A stretch of 64,000 nt of DNA from Nocardioides sp. JQ2195 (GTDB taxonomy: Bacteria; Actinomycetota; Actinomycetes; Propionibacteriales; Nocardioidaceae), in assembly GCF_012272695.1 (NCBI RefSeq), contig NZ_CP050902.1, positions 992,001 through 1,056,000 of the forward strand, in the 5' to 3' direction. The position numbers and the translations under genes were made by a program. The notes beneath the pieces were generated by a model. That model was not told the origin of the DNA and searched no databases. It saw only the letters and a list, made by a program, of their open reading frames with translations. This document shows, piece by piece, positions 1-9,335 of this stretch (position 1 is its first letter; every line of letters starts with the position of its first letter).

Positions 1-156
1 TTCGAGGCCACCGTGTCGACGGTCGGCCAGGTCGGCGGACTCCTCGTCGGGGCCGTTCGCGACGTGGGTCGGGCCGTGGGTGGCCTGGCCACTGAGCTGT
101 TCGAGATCCGCGACGCCGCCCGCAGGGCCGGCGAGGAGCAACGACCGCGCGACTGA
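1..156 (+). CDS. C-terminal fragment of an unknown protein
   Basis: An open frame enters from the left edge and stops at 154-156, giving the last 51 residues. It has a Gly/Val-rich hydrophobic stretch and then a charged tail with ELFEIRDAARRAGEE, like a short membrane-associated helix followed by an amphipathic helix. I do not recognise the family. It lies 280 bp upstream of the tad operon on the same strand, but a promoter-like box precedes that operon, so co-transcription is uncertain. Confidence 0.5.
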   Translation, partial: FEATVSTVGQVGGLLVGAVRDVGRAVGGLATELFEIRDAARRAGEEQRPRD

Positions 157-395
157 GCGGGTCGACGCGCCAGGTCCAGCGGCGCTGCACCCACACGTCG
201 TGACCCGACCACGCGTCGTACGCCGGCGAGCTCGCCGGGCGTGCTCGGTGACTTCGGCATGCCGGCCGCGTCCGGCAACCCGGCCGACTGGCCATGACGC
301 CCGGCGGTCTCGGCAACCTTCCGACTGACGGCGGTCGCAGGCCGGTTGTCCACAGCCCTCGCCCAGGGGCATGGTCAAAGCGCCTGAACCTGACA

Positions 396-401
396 TATAA
401 C
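396..401 (+). promoter_or_regulatory. Candidate -10 box of the tad operon
   Basis: TATAAC lies 35 bp upstream of the ATPase start in the 280-bp gap 157-436. No good -35 is visible; the best is GGTCAA at 373-378. Nothing else in this gap is recognisable. Confidence 0.4.
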
Positions 402-436
402 AGTGCGCAGGAACCTTCACTCGGGACGGGGACCGA

Positions 437-1687
437 ATGACATCGACGATCGCTGATGCGCATGCCGCGTTGGTCAGCCAGCTGGATGCGCGAGTGCGCG
501 ACGTGGTCCGTCGCGACGGGGTCGATCCGCAGGCCGAGGCCGCCGTCGTGCGCCGCATCGTGGAGTCCGTGGTTCGTGACCACGACGATCGCAGCCTCAC
601 CGGTCAGGTTCCGCCGGTGCACGACCCGCAGGCCATGGTGGGCGAGCTGGTCGCCCGGGTCGCGGGCTTCGGCGCCCTGCAGGCCTATCTCGACGACCCG
701 GCGGTCGAGGAGATCTGGATCAACGACCCGAGCCAGGTGTTCGTGGCCCGGCAGGGTCGCCACGAGCTGACCAACACGGTGCTCACCACCGCCGAGGTGC
801 AGGAGCTCGTCGAGCGGATGCTGAAGTCCAGTGGCCGGCGCATCGACGTCTCCGCGCCGTTCGTGGATGCCATGCTTCCCGAGGGCCATCGTCTGCACGT
901 GGTGCTCGAGGGCATCTCCCGCGGTTTCACGGCAGTCAACATTCGCAAGTTCACGCTGCGCGCCAGTCGGCTGCCCGACCTCGTCGACCTCGGCTCCCTG
1001 TCCATGCAGGCCGCTCAGTTCCTCGACGCGAGCGTGCGCGCCGGTCTCAACGTCCTCGTTGCCGGTGGCACACAGGCCGGCAAGACGACCATGTTGAACT
1101 GCCTCGCCTCGGCGATCCCCGGGACCGAGCGGGTCATCTCGGTCGAGGAGGTCTTCGAGCTGCGGTTCCACCACGCCGACTGGGTGCCGATGCAGACACG
1201 TCAGGCCGGCTTGGAGGGCACCGGCGGGATCGTCTTGCGCGACCTCGTCAAGGAAAGCCTGCGCATGCGTCCCAGCCGGATCATCGTGGGGGAGGTGCGT
1301 GCGGAGGAGTGTCTCGACCTCCTGCTGGCACTCAACGCCGGTCTGCCGGGCATGTGCACCATCCATGCGAACAGTGCGCGCGAGGCCCTGGTCAAGGTGT
1401 GCACGCTGCCATTGCTCGCCGGCGAGAACATCTCCGCCAGGTTCGTGGTGCCGACGGTTGCCGCAAGCGTCGACCTCGTGGTGCACCTCGGGATGGACGC
1501 CGACGGCGTACGACGAGTCAACGAGATCGTCTCGGTCCCGGGGCGTGTCGAGAACGACATCATCGAGACCGAGGGCATCTTCGTCCGAGGACGTGACGGC
1601 TTGCGTGCGTGCGGTGGGATGCCGCCACGCGTCGAGCTGTTCGAGCGTGCCGGCATCGACGTCCACCGCTTGGTGCGGGCCGGCTGA
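437..1687 (+). CDS. cpaF: TadA/CpaF-type secretion ATPase of the Flp pilus
   Basis: A 416-residue PulE/VirB11-superfamily ATPase expected to power Flp/Tad pilus assembly from the cytoplasmic face of the membrane. Walker A GGTQAGKTT lies at about residues 210-218. The Walker B/Asp-box segment RIIVGEVR is at about 280-287, and the His-box region GMCTIHANS follows, as in CpaF proteins. The N-terminal ~180 residues are the all-alpha plus PAS-like domain of the family. It is the first gene of a tightly overlapped operon: its stop shares one base with the tadB start. No prepilin peptidase or CpaB/CpaE is visible, so those may lie outside the window. Confidence 0.93.
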   Translation: MTSTIADAHAALVSQLDARVRDVVRRDGVDPQAEAAVVRRIVESVVRDHDDRSLTGQVPPVHDPQAMVGELVARVAGFGALQAYLDDPAVEEIWINDPSQVFVARQGRHELTNTVLTTAEVQELVERMLKSSGRRIDVSAPFVDAMLPEGHRLHVVLEGISRGFTAVNIRKFTLRASRLPDLVDLGSLSMQAAQFLDASVRAGLNVLVAGGTQAGKTTMLNCLASAIPGTERVISVEEVFELRFHHADWVPMQTRQAGLEGTGGIVLRDLVKESLRMRPSRIIVGEVRAEECLDLLLALNAGLPGMCTIHANSAREALVKVCTLPLLAGENISARFVVPTVAASVDLVVHLGMDADGVRRVNEIVSVPGRVENDIIETEGIFVRGRDGLRACGGMPPRVELFERAGIDVHRLVRAG

Positions 1688-2541
1688 TGGGCGCCTTGAT
1701 CGGGCTCGGGCTCGGGTTGGGGCTCGCCCTCATCTGGTCGGCATTCGTCCTGCCGCGTTCTCCCAGGGAATCAGCTCGTCCACCCGACCGACTGACGGCC
1801 CTGCTGGCGCGTGCAGGCATGCAGAACGTCTCGAGCCGCAACTTGGTCGGCTTGTGCGTGGCCCTGGGTGTGCTTGCCCTCGCGGTCATGCAGATCCTCT
1901 CCGGGACCCTGCCGGTGGCGCTGGTGTTCGCAGCGATCGCTGCCCACCTCCCGGTGACAGTGGTCAACGGCCGTGCGGCCAGGAGGCAACGAGAGTTCGC
2001 AGAGGTGTGGCCCGAGGCGGTCGACCACCTCGCTTCCGGGGTCCGCGCCGGGATGTCGCTGCCCGAGGCACTGGTCGGTCTGTCCACTCGTGGACCGGAG
2101 CCCTTGCGGCCGGCCTTCGCGAAGTTCGCCCTCGACTACCAGGTGACCGGTCGCTTCGGGGATTCCCTCGACCTGCTCAAGGACTCGCTCGCGGATCCCG
2201 TCGGAGACCGTGTCGTGGAAGCCCTGCGGATCGCCCGCGAAGTCGGCGGGGGTGACCTGGGCAGGCTGCTGCGCAATCTCTCCACCTACTTGCGCGACGA
2301 CCTGCACACCCGCTCCGAGCTCGAGTCCCGGCAGGCATGGACCGTCAACGGCGCTCGGCTGGCCGTCGCGGCCCCGTGGATCGTGCTGTTGCTGATGTGC
2401 TTCCAGCCCGAGATCATCCAACGCTACCGGTCCCCGGCGGGAGCCCTGGTCCTCGTCGGAGGAGCCGTGCTGTGCCTGGTGGCCTATCGCCTGATGATGC
2501 GGATCGGACGGCTCCCCGTGGATCGACGGATCCTCGCATGA
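1687..2541 (+). CDS. tadB: TadB-like Flp pilus inner-membrane platform protein
   Basis: 284 residues, starting at the ATG that overlaps the cpaF stop (TGATG). An N-terminal membrane segment is followed by a second hydrophobic pair, a soluble GspF/TadB domain (T2SSF) beginning near FAEVWPEAVDHLASGVRAGMS, and two C-terminal membrane helices. TadB and TadC form the platform that couples the ATPase to pilin polymerisation. A longer frame opens upstream, but that would overlap cpaF by 78 bp. The overlap architecture supports this start. Confidence 0.88.
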   Translation: MGALIGLGLGLGLALIWSAFVLPRSPRESARPPDRLTALLARAGMQNVSSRNLVGLCVALGVLALAVMQILSGTLPVALVFAAIAAHLPVTVVNGRAARRQREFAEVWPEAVDHLASGVRAGMSLPEALVGLSTRGPEPLRPAFAKFALDYQVTGRFGDSLDLLKDSLADPVGDRVVEALRIAREVGGGDLGRLLRNLSTYLRDDLHTRSELESRQAWTVNGARLAVAAPWIVLLLMCFQPEIIQRYRSPAGALVLVGGAVLCLVAYRLMMRIGRLPVDRRILA

Positions 2542-3470
2542 GCAGCTATCAGGCCTGGGGAGTCCTCGTCGGGACCCTGGCCGGCCTCGGCATGGTGCTG
2601 GTCGTGGCGAGGCTGGCCGACATGAGGCGCGCCAACCTGTCCGTGAGGGTGTTGCCCTACCTGCGCGACGTACCGCAGCTGGGCAGCCGACGACGACCCG
2701 AGCTGCCACGCAGTGCTGCGCGCGGTGTCTTCGGGCCCATGCTCCGGAGCTCGGCCGATGCGGTCGAGCGCGTCCTGGGTGGAAGCGCTTCGGTGCGCCG
2801 TCGTCTCGAGCGCGCCGACATCGACAAGTCCGTCCACGAGTTCCGCATCGAGCAGGTCCTGTGGGGCCTGACCGGGTTCGCCGTCGCCGCTGCCCTGTCC
2901 TTGCTCCGGGCATGGCAGGCACCGGGTGACATCCTGCCCCTGTTGCTGCTCACCCTGGTGGCCTTCGCCTGTGGCGTGATCCTGTGCGACCACCACCTCA
3001 GCTCGTCGGCACGCAAACGCGAGCAGCTGATCATGCTCGAGTTCCCGGTGGTGGCTGAGCTCCTGGCCCTGGCCGTGGCGGCCGGCGAGAGTCCCGCGGC
3101 GGCCCTCGACCGCGTGGTGCACCGCACCAACGGAGCGTTGAGCAGCGACCTGTCACGTGTGCTGGCCGAGATCCGAACCGGCACGCCGGTCGGCCGTGCC
3201 TTTGACGGACTCGCCCTGCGCAGCGGGCTACCGCTGGTCGGCCGCTTCGCGGAGGGGATCGCGGTGGCCGTCGAACGCGGCACACCGCTGGCCGACGTGC
3301 TGCACGCCCAGGCGGCCGACGTTCGAGAAGCAGGGCGGCGCGAGCTCATCGAGTCCGGCGCTCGCAAGGAGGTGCTGATGATGGTCCCCGTGGTCTTCGT
3401 CGTGCTTCCGGTCACGGTTGTCTTCGCATTTTGGCCCGGCCTGATCGGGCTCCGGCTCGTCACGCCCTAG
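2538..3470 (+). CDS. tadC: TadC-like Flp pilus inner-membrane platform protein
   Basis: 310 residues, starting at the ATG of an ATGA overlap with tadB. It has an N-terminal membrane helix, a paired hydrophobic segment around LWGLTGFAVAAALSL, a T2SSF domain containing FPVVAELLALAVAAGESP, and a C-terminal membrane helix. It is the second platform subunit, paired with TadB. Both lie downstream of the ATPase, the usual actinobacterial tad order. Confidence 0.88.
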   Translation: MSSYQAWGVLVGTLAGLGMVLVVARLADMRRANLSVRVLPYLRDVPQLGSRRRPELPRSAARGVFGPMLRSSADAVERVLGGSASVRRRLERADIDKSVHEFRIEQVLWGLTGFAVAAALSLLRAWQAPGDILPLLLLTLVAFACGVILCDHHLSSSARKREQLIMLEFPVVAELLALAVAAGESPAAALDRVVHRTNGALSSDLSRVLAEIRTGTPVGRAFDGLALRSGLPLVGRFAEGIAVAVERGTPLADVLHAQAADVREAGRRELIESGARKEVLMMVPVVFVVLPVTVVFAFWPGLIGLRLVTP

Positions 3471-3486
3471 CAGGAGGAATCTCGGG

Positions 3487-3681
3487 ATGGACATGTTGAA
3501 CACGCTGTTGTTGCGACTCTACGTCGGCACCACGTCGCGCATGCGCGACGAGCGGGGCGATGTGCCCGGCTGGGTGATGGTCACGGTGATGACCGCCGCG
3601 ATCGTCGGCGGGCTCCTGATGATTGCCAGGCCCATGTTGAAGGACATGCTCCGCGACGCACTCAGCTCCGTGCACGGGTGA
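3487..3681 (+). CDS. Flp-type pilin-like small protein
   Basis: 64 residues with a strong AGGAGG site (about 3472-3477) upstream. A basic/acidic N-terminal region ending RDERGDVPGW precedes one long hydrophobic helix. That resembles class III/type IVb pilin precursors and the DUF4244-type pilins of actinobacterial tad loci. It is probably the major pilus subunit: it sits where flp sits, has the best ribosome site in the operon, and directly precedes the minor pseudopilins. The processing site is inferred near Gly-Asp or Gly-Trp and is not proven. Confidence 0.72.
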   Translation: MDMLNTLLLRLYVGTTSRMRDERGDVPGWVMVTVMTAAIVGGLLMIARPMLKDMLRDALSSVHG

Positions 3682-4073
3682 ATCCGATGGCCGTGCCACG
3701 CCGTGACGAGCACGGCTCCGCCGTGGTCGACTTCGTGCTGGTGCTGGCGATCCTGGTGCCGCTGGTGCTGGGCATCCTGCAGGTCGCTCTGGTGCTCCAC
3801 GTGCGCAACACGCTCACCGCCGCGGCGAGTGACGGCGCTCGGCAGGCGGCCACCGCCGATCGGGACCCCGGGGACGGTGCCGCCTACACCCGCGACCAGA
3901 TCCGGGGCGTCCTCGCCGGCAAGTTCGCTCGAGGGGTGAGCGCTCGCGAGACCACGGTTGACGGCGCTGTGATGGTCGAGGTGACGGTCCGCGCCGAGGT
4001 GCCTCCGCTCGGCCTCTGGGGACCGTCGGTCGAGCTCGTCGTGCACGGCCACGCCGTCGAGGAGAGACCGTGA
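3678..4073 (+). CDS. TadE-like pseudopilin 1
   Basis: 131 residues from a GTG overlapping the preceding stop; an ATG at 3687 is an alternative. The N-terminus DEHGSAVVDFVLVLAILVPL has the Gly-Ser and a +5-type acidic residue within a hydrophobic helix, as in TadE family minor pilins. A conserved segment about a tripartite NTLTAAASDGARQAA region follows. It is probably a minor pilus or assembly subunit exported through the membrane. Confidence 0.8.
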   Translation: MNPMAVPRRDEHGSAVVDFVLVLAILVPLVLGILQVALVLHVRNTLTAAASDGARQAATADRDPGDGAAYTRDQIRGVLAGKFARGVSARETTVDGAVMVEVTVRAEVPPLGLWGPSVELVVHGHAVEERP

Positions 4074-4507
4074 CACGTGACGATGAGGGCAGTGCACTGA
4101 TCGAGGTGACCTGGCTGGCGATCCTGCTCCTGGTCCCGCTGGTCTACGTGTTGGTCTCCGTCTTCGACGTCCAGCGGGGTGCCTTCGGGGTCACGGCAGC
4201 CAGTCGGTCGGCGGGAAGGGCCTTCGCCATCGCCGACACGGAGTCGGCTGGACGGCGTGACGCGAGAGCGGCAGCCGAGCTGGCCCTGCGTGACCAGGGG
4301 ATGGAGCCCGGCCGGATGGAGCTCGACATCGCCTGCTCCATGGGGGCCGGTCACTGCCTCGACCCCGGGTCGGTGATCACCGTGGTGGTGCGAGCGCAGG
4401 TCGTGCTGCCCCTGGTCCCCGCGGCCCTCGGTGGGGGCGCGCCGAGCTTCCGGGTCGAGTCCCAGCACGTCGTTCCGCGCGGGCTCTACCAGGAGCGAGG
4501 CCGATGA
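4070..4507 (+). CDS. TadE/TadF-like pseudopilin 2
   Basis: 145 residues from a GTG in a GTGA overlap. The N-terminal DDEGSALIEVTWLAILLLVP helix closely resembles the preceding protein, with Glu at the pilin +5-like position. Later, AASRSAGRAFAIAD matches the TadE-like pattern. Two Cys (in DIACSMGAGHCLD) could form an extracytoplasmic disulfide. It is a likely minor pilin, co-translated with its neighbours. Confidence 0.78.
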   Translation: MTRDDEGSALIEVTWLAILLLVPLVYVLVSVFDVQRGAFGVTAASRSAGRAFAIADTESAGRRDARAAAELALRDQGMEPGRMELDIACSMGAGHCLDPGSVITVVVRAQVVLPLVPAALGGGAPSFRVESQHVVPRGLYQERGR

Positions 4508-4947
4508 TGGCCGGCACGCGCGGCGACCGCGAGAGCGGCCAGGTCACGGTCCTCATCGTGGGCTTTGCGGCCGCCCTGTTGCTCATGGTCGGCGTGGTGG
4601 TCGACTCCTCTGCGGCCTACCTGCGCCGGCAGTCGTTGAACACGGCCGCCGACGGCGCGGCGCTGGCCGGGGCCCAGGAGGTTCGCGGCGAGGGGGTCTA
4701 CACCGGTGGCCTCAGGGGTCGGCGCGCACCGCTCGATCCGGAGAAGGTGCGGGGTGCGGTGCGCGACTACCTGCGCGAGATCGGGGCGTACGCCGACTAC
4801 CCGGGCCTGGGCTTCCGGGTGGAGGTCAGTGACCGCGCCGTGGTGGTCACGATGAGCTCCGACCTGGACCTCCCGATCGACGTCTCGGGCATCACGGACG
4901 GCCGGGTCGGAGCTCGGGGCTCGGCGGCCATCCATCTGGAGGGTTGA
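4504..4947 (+). CDS. TadG-like Flp pilus-associated protein
   Basis: 147 residues, starting in an ATGA overlap. It has the putative Tad/TadG N-terminal pattern: RESGQVTVLIVGFAAALLLM helix, then the motif LNTAADGAALAGAQEV found in this family. It lacks the long von Willebrand domain of proteobacterial TadG, as is common in Actinobacteria. It is the last gene of the tad operon; about 80 bp separates it from the next gene. Confidence 0.8.
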   Translation: MMAGTRGDRESGQVTVLIVGFAAALLLMVGVVVDSSAAYLRRQSLNTAADGAALAGAQEVRGEGVYTGGLRGRRAPLDPEKVRGAVRDYLREIGAYADYPGLGFRVEVSDRAVVVTMSSDLDLPIDVSGITDGRVGARGSAAIHLEG

Positions 4948-5026
4948 TCCTGACCGATCGGGCATTCCTTGGACGATTGACAAGATTTTCCTGCGGCCGT
5001 CAACCCATCTGTGCCACTCTCCCGCC

Positions 5027-5539
5027 ATGACGAGGAGAGGTGTTCCGGCGCTGTTCGCGCTCCTGCTGGTTGCCGTTCTGTTCGGGGGAAGCAGTGCAAC
5101 CGGACAGGCGGCCACGAGCACGTCCGGGACGAACAACACCAGTGACCGGACCAGCACCGTGATGGTGACGTCGCCCAAGACCTACAAGAACCAGGCGGTG
5201 CGGGCGACGAACCGCCACCGTGCCGACGAGGACCGCAAGCGGTTGCGCTCCCAGGACTGCCTGAAGCGGATGGCGCGCAACCACGCACGACGAATGGCCA
5301 GCCAACGACGGATGTTCCACCAGGACCTCGGACGGGTGATGAGCGAGTGCCACCTCACGATGGTGGGGGAGAACGTCGCCTACGGCTACCCGAGCGGTCG
5401 CTCGGTGGTGAACCGCGGATGGATGCATTCGGACGGTCACCGCGCCAACATCCTGCAGCGTCGCTACCGGCTCATCGGCGTCGCCGCACGCAAGGGCGAC
5501 GGACGCTGGTACGTCGCCCAGGTGTTCGGCCGACGCTGA
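5027..5539 (+). CDS. Secreted CAP-domain (SCP-like) protein
   Basis: 170 residues. A signal peptide runs to about residue 30 (ALFALLLVAVLFGG then an AxA-like site). A CAP/PR-1 domain follows, with GENVAYGYP near residue 114 and WMHSDGHRANIL further on. The family is secreted; its biochemical role in bacteria is not settled. A TTGACA-like -35 lies at 4977-4982, but no convincing -10 is visible. It is monocistronic between the tad operon and prfB. Confidence 0.85.
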   Translation: MTRRGVPALFALLLVAVLFGGSSATGQAATSTSGTNNTSDRTSTVMVTSPKTYKNQAVRATNRHRADEDRKRLRSQDCLKRMARNHARRMASQRRMFHQDLGRVMSECHLTMVGENVAYGYPSGRSVVNRGWMHSDGHRANILQRRYRLIGVAARKGDGRWYVAQVFGRR

Positions 5540-5579
5540 CCCCGGGCGCCGTCCATTCGGGCGGCGGCGGGGCGAGCGG

Positions 5580-5585
5580 TAGGGT
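5580..5585 (+). promoter_or_regulatory. -10 box of prfB
   Basis: TAGGGT ends 8 nt before the GTG at 5594, consistent with a leaderless or near-leaderless transcript. It supports that start over the in-frame TTG at 5585, which lies at the box itself. Confidence 0.5.
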
Positions 5586-5593
5586 TGCGCCTT

Positions 5594-6706
5594 GTGGCAG
5601 GCCTAGACTTCGAAGCAGAGATCAAGCAGCTCCAAGCGACGATGCACACCATCGAGCAGGTGCTCGACGTCGACGAGATGCGTCGGGAGATCGCCGACCT
5701 CAGCGAGCAGGTCGCGGCGCCCGACCTCTGGGACGACCAGGACAACGCCCAGCGGGTGACCGGTCGTCTCTCGACGCTCAACGGTGAGCTGGAGCGCTTC
5801 ACCACGCTCTCCGACCGCATCGAGGAGCTCGGCCTCATGGTCGAGATGGCCCGCGAGGAGAACGACGCCGACACCCTGGCCGACTCGGAGCGCGAGCTCG
5901 GACGCATCAAGAAGTCCGTCGAGGCGATGGAGGTGCGCACCCTCCTCTCCGGTGAGTACGACGCCCGCGAGGCACTGGTGATCATCCGCGCCGGGGCCGG
6001 TGGTGTCGATGCTGCCGACTTCGCCCAGATGCTGATGCGGATGTACGTGCGCTGGTCCGAGCAGCACGACTACCCCGTCGAGGTCTTCGAGACGTCCTAC
6101 GCCGAAGAGGCCGGCATCAAGTCCGCCACCTTCGCGGTGCACGCGCCCTACGCCTACGGCACCCTCAGCGTCGAGGCCGGCACCCACCGCCTCGTGCGGA
6201 TCAGCCCGTTCGACAACCAGGGCCGCCGCCAGACCAGCTTCGCCGCCGTCGAGGTCGTCCCGGTGCTCGAGCAGACCGACGAGATCGACATCCCCGACGA
6301 GGACATCCGCACCGACGTCTACCGCTCCGGTGGTCCGGGTGGCCAGTCGGTCAACACCACCGACTCCGCGGTGCGACTCACCCACATCCCCACGGGCACT
6401 GTGGTGAGCTGCCAGAACGAGAAGTCGCAGCTGCAGAACAAGGCCAGCGCCATGGTGGTGCTCAAGGCCAAGCTGCTGGCGCTGAAGAAGGCCGAGGAGA
6501 AGGCGCACCTCGACGACCTCAAGGGCGACGTCCAGGCGTCGTGGGGCGACCAGATGCGCAACTACGTGCTGAACCCCTACCAGGTCGTCAAGGACCTGCG
6601 GACGACGTACGAGTCCGGCAACCCGTCGGCCGTCTTCGACGGTGACCTCGACGGCTTCCTCGAGGCCGGGATCCGCTGGCGCCGCGGCGCCGACCAGGAC
6701 TCCTGA
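5594..6706 (+). CDS. prfB: Peptide chain release factor 2
   Basis: 370 residues; recognises UGA/UAA stop codons and triggers peptide release. The catalytic GGQ is at residues 249-251 ([11 protein letters not shown]), and the RF2 anticodon-like tripeptide SPF is at 204-206. The gene is read in one frame without the internal UGA and programmed frameshift known in many bacteria. It sits upstream of ftsE/ftsX/smpB as in many Actinobacteria, here with two extra genes between. Confidence 0.97.
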   Translation: MAGLDFEAEIKQLQATMHTIEQVLDVDEMRREIADLSEQVAAPDLWDDQDNAQRVTGRLSTLNGELERFTTLSDRIEELGLMVEMAREENDADTLADSERELGRIKKSVEAMEVRTLLSGEYDAREALVIIRAGAGGVDAADFAQMLMRMYVRWSEQHDYPVEVFETSYAEEAGIKSATFAVHAPYAYGTLSVEAGTHRLVRISPFDNQGRRQTSFAAVEVVPVLEQTDEIDIPDEDIRTDVYRSGGPGGQSVNTTDSAVRLTHIPTGTVVSCQNEKSQLQNKASAMVVLKAKLLALKKAEEKAHLDDLKGDVQASWGDQMRNYVLNPYQVVKDLRTTYESGNPSAVFDGDLDGFLEAGIRWRRGADQDS

Positions 6707-6724
6707 GCCGCACGCTGGGCGCAT

Positions 6725-6805
6725 CCGCGCACTGGTGCGGTGCTGTTGTCACTCCACACGTGACCAGTCGCCTGCGATGTGACATGGACACCGCGTTGCA
6801 CGCGG
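6725..6805. repeat. Dispersed structured element, copy A
   Basis: This element lies between the convergent genes prfB and a lipoprotein gene. 55 of 72 positions (6730-6801) match 62716-62787 without a gap, by hand count. It can fold into nested stems: CCGCG/CGCGG (6725-6729 with 6801-6805), GCGGTG/CACCGC (6737-6742 with 6789-6794) and TGTCAC/GTGACA (6747-6752 with 6779-6784). It has no T tract. A role as bidirectional terminator or RNA-processing element is inferred from position. See findings. Confidence 0.6.
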
Positions 6806-6807
6806 GG

Positions 6808-7434
6808 CTACTCGGTGGCGGCGGCGCTGACCGCCTGCACGCACCACGAGCCGGCCAGCTCGAGCAGCTCCTTCCCGGCGGCGCTGCGGTCGGGACTGCT
6901 CACCGAACAGGCCAGCCACGAGTCGACGAACAAGCCGCGGTACGACGCCTCCGCGCCGTCCTTGGTGCGACAGGACAGGCCGGTCGACGGCTTGCCGAAG
7001 CCCTCTCCGGGCACCCGGCGACACTCCTCGCGGCGCCCGGCCTCCTTGACGAGCTCACCGGCCTGGGCCCGGGTGACCTGTGGCACGAACACCCACACCC
7101 GCGCCACCGCTCCTGAGGTTCCGGTGAACGTGCAGTTGAACTCGTGGGAGACGTCCTTGACGGACCCGGTGACCGCGGCCGACTCGCCGTTGCCGTAGTG
7201 GTCGGTCTCCTCGACCTCGCCCACGGCGCGCTCGACGGCGATCTCGGGGATCCGGTCGCAGAAGTCGGTCCGGGCGATCGTCATGCCGTCGGCGTCGAAC
7301 GCAGTGATCGGGGTCGGCTTCGCCTCGGGTGCCGCGCCGGGGTCGTCGCCCTGGCTGCAGGCCGCCGTCGAGCTGCCGATCAGCAGCAGGACGACGGACA
7401 TCAGGAGGATCCTCACCGGCGTGCGCATTCGCAC
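6808..7434 (-). CDS. Putative lipoprotein, unknown function
   Basis: 208 residues. A basic start, hydrophobic helix and lipobox STAAC (Cys near residue 26) predict a lipid-anchored extracytoplasmic protein. Several Cys (in DFCDRIP, FNCTF, EECRR, LSCRT, LACSV, SWCVQ) suggest disulfides. This resembles DUF3558-type actinobacterial lipoproteins, but I cannot assign it firmly. A second ATG two codons in is an alternative start. It stands alone, divergent from the M43 protease gene. Confidence 0.75.
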   Translation of the reverse strand: MRMRTPVRILLMSVVLLLIGSSTAACSQGDDPGAAPEAKPTPITAFDADGMTIARTDFCDRIPEIAVERAVGEVEETDHYGNGESAAVTGSVKDVSHEFNCTFTGTSGAVARVWVFVPQVTRAQAGELVKEAGRREECRRVPGEGFGKPSTGLSCRTKDGAEASYRGLFVDSWLACSVSSPDRSAAGKELLELAGSWCVQAVSAAATE

Positions 7435-7518
7435 AGGTTAGCCGGATCGGAGGTCTGGTCAGGGTGGCGCCGACGGTTGTAGGTTTCATGAGGTCCGTCA
7501 CCTTTCTGGGAGGAAATC

Positions 7519-8460
7519 ATGCGCTTGTCGCGAACGTTCGTCGCAGTTTCTGCGCTCATCGCCGGCCCCGCCCTGCTCGGAGGGGGAGCGACGGCAACGG
7601 TCTCGGCGGCGCAAGCGTCCCCGGGGGTCCAGGCGTGCGAGCAGGTGCCGGACCAGGCCCGCGTCAAGGAGGGGGCAACGGTCGCCGAACCGGCCCTCTA
7701 CGCGAAGAAGGACGCCAAGAAGTACGGCGTCATCAAGGACTCGCCCCGGATGCCCAACGGCTCGGTCACCATCGACACCGTCTTCCACGTGATCTCCGAG
7801 ACGCAGCCCAGTGCCACCGACCAGGCGCGACTCGAGACGATGATCGACGCACAGGTCGACGTGCTCAACGCCTCCTACAGCGGCGCGACGGCGCCGGACG
7901 CGGCGGACTCGCCCTTCCGCTTCGCGCTCACCGACACCACCTGGACCGTCGACAGCGACTGGGCGCACGTCGCACCCGGCAAGACCGAGCGCGACATGAA
8001 GCGCGCCCTGCACCAAGGGGACTCCGAGACCCTGAACGTGTACGTCGCCGACATCGGCGGTGGGCTGCTCGGATGGGCCTACTTCCCCAAGGACTACAAC
8101 AACGGCCGGGACTACAACGACGGCGTCGTGATCCTCGCCGAGTCGATGCCCGGTGGCACCGCCGGCAAGTACGCGCTCGGCGACACGCTCACCCACGAGG
8201 TGGGCCACTGGATGATGCTCGAGCACACCTTCGCGGGTGCTTGCTCCGCCAGCGGCGACGGTGTGGCGGACACCCCGCGCGAGGCCATCCCGCAGTTCGA
8301 CTGCCCCGAGGGCGCGGACACCTGCGCCACCCCTGGGCTGGACCCCATCCACAACTTCATGGACTACACGCAGGACTCCTGCATGAACATGTTCACCGAG
8401 GGACAGGTCGAGCGGATGAATGACGCCTGGATCGCGTTCCGCGCGGGCGGGAACGGCTGA
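7519..8460 (+). CDS. Secreted M43 (pappalysin-type) zinc metalloprotease
   Basis: 313 residues with a signal peptide ending about residue 31. The extended zinc motif [11 protein letters not shown] spans residues 226-236, with ligands H226, H230 and H236 and catalytic E227. A downstream met-turn-like region [14 protein letters not shown] and paired cysteines are typical of M43B cytophagalysin/pappalysin-like enzymes. A good ribosome site GGGAGGAAAT lies just before the ATG. The enzyme is probably exported and degrades extracellular protein; its substrate is unknown. Confidence 0.9.
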   Translation: MRLSRTFVAVSALIAGPALLGGGATATVSAAQASPGVQACEQVPDQARVKEGATVAEPALYAKKDAKKYGVIKDSPRMPNGSVTIDTVFHVISETQPSATDQARLETMIDAQVDVLNASYSGATAPDAADSPFRFALTDTTWTVDSDWAHVAPGKTERDMKRALHQGDSETLNVYVADIGGGLLGWAYFPKDYNNGRDYNDGVVILAESMPGGTAGKYALGDTLTHEVGHWMMLEHTFAGACSASGDGVADTPREAIPQFDCPEGADTCATPGLDPIHNFMDYTQDSCMNMFTEGQVERMNDAWIAFRAGGNG

Positions 8461-8523
8461 ACGCCGCCGCGCGACGGTGTCGCCCATCCGGCCGACCAGC
8501 CGAGTGGGCGACACCCTGCCGCA

Positions 8524-8575
8524 CCCCACGCCGACACCGCACGCCGACACCCCACGCCGACACCCCACCCCGACA
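8524..8575. repeat. Four-unit 13-bp tandem repeat upstream of ftsE
   Basis: Units of 13 bp with consensus CCCCACGCCGACA start at 8524, 8537, 8550 and 8563; the second and fourth each have one variant base. A degenerate fifth starts at 8576. The array lies in the 169-bp gap before ftsE, 42 bp upstream of its -10 box. Function is unknown. Confidence 0.85.
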
Positions 8576-8616
8576 CCCCACGACGGCGCGTCCCGGAGCG
8601 GATTGGGGCCGTCACC

Positions 8617-8622
8617 TAGACT
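8617..8622 (+). promoter_or_regulatory. -10 box of ftsE
   Basis: TAGACT with 7 nt to the GTG start of ftsE, implying a leaderless transcript. No clear -35. Confidence 0.5.
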
Positions 8623-8629
8623 CCGTCCA

Positions 8630-9319
8630 GTGATTCGCTTCGAAAAGGTCACGAAGACCTACCCGGGACAAGCCCGCGCCGCCCTCGAGCAGGTGTCCGT
8701 CGACATCGAGAAGGGTGAGTTCGTCTTCCTCGTCGGCCAGTCCGGCTCCGGGAAGTCGACGTTCCTGCGCCTCGTGCTCCGTGAGTACCGCGCCTCCGAG
8801 GGACGCGTCTACGTCGCCGGCAAGGAGATCAACCGGCTCGCCGGTTGGAAGGTGCCGCGGCTGCGCCGTCAGATCGGCACGGTGTTCCAGGACTTCCGGC
8901 TGCTCCAGAACAAGACCGTGGCCGAGAACGTCGCCTTCGCGCTGCAGGTGATCGGCAAGTCACGCTCCCAGATCGACGAGCTGGTCCCCGAGACCCTCGA
9001 GCTGGTCGGTCTCGAGGGCAAGGAGGACCGGCTCCCCGACGAGCTCTCCGGTGGTGAGCAGCAGCGGGTCGCGATCGCCCGTGCCTTCGTCAACCGGCCG
9101 ATGATCCTGATCGCCGACGAGCCCACCGGAAACCTCGACCCGAACACGTCCGTCGGCATCATGAAGCTGCTCGACCGGATCAACCGCACCGGCACCACCG
9201 TCGTGATGGCCACCCACGACGCCGGCATCGTCGACCAGATGCGCAAGCGGGTCATCGAGCTGGAGGACGGCCGAGTCGTCCGCGACCAGGCCCGCGGCAT
9301 CTACGGCTACCAGAACTGA
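8630..9319 (+). CDS. ftsE: Cell-division ABC-transporter-like ATPase FtsE
   Basis: 229 residues. Walker [10 protein letters not shown] is at 36-44. The ABC signature LSGGEQQRV is near 139, and Walker [11 protein letters not shown] lies shortly after. FtsE with FtsX does not transport; it activates peptidoglycan hydrolases at the septum. The GTG start follows a -10 box and gives a family-typical N-terminus [11 protein letters not shown]. The longer open frame upstream runs through the tandem repeat and is rejected. ftsX follows after 16 bp. Confidence 0.96.
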   Translation: MIRFEKVTKTYPGQARAALEQVSVDIEKGEFVFLVGQSGSGKSTFLRLVLREYRASEGRVYVAGKEINRLAGWKVPRLRRQIGTVFQDFRLLQNKTVAENVAFALQVIGKSRSQIDELVPETLELVGLEGKEDRLPDELSGGEQQRVAIARAFVNRPMILIADEPTGNLDPNTSVGIMKLLDRINRTGTTVVMATHDAGIVDQMRKRVIELEDGRVVRDQARGIYGYQN

Positions 9320-9335
9320 GAGGAGCTCCAACACC

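Noticed and set aside
5594..6706. Programmed frameshift in prfB
   Set aside because: The frame is continuous with no early UGA; the GTG start gives a full RF2.
5603..6724. Antisense 373-residue frame opposite prfB
   Set aside because: High-GC shadow; prfB is certain and the antisense product has no family features.
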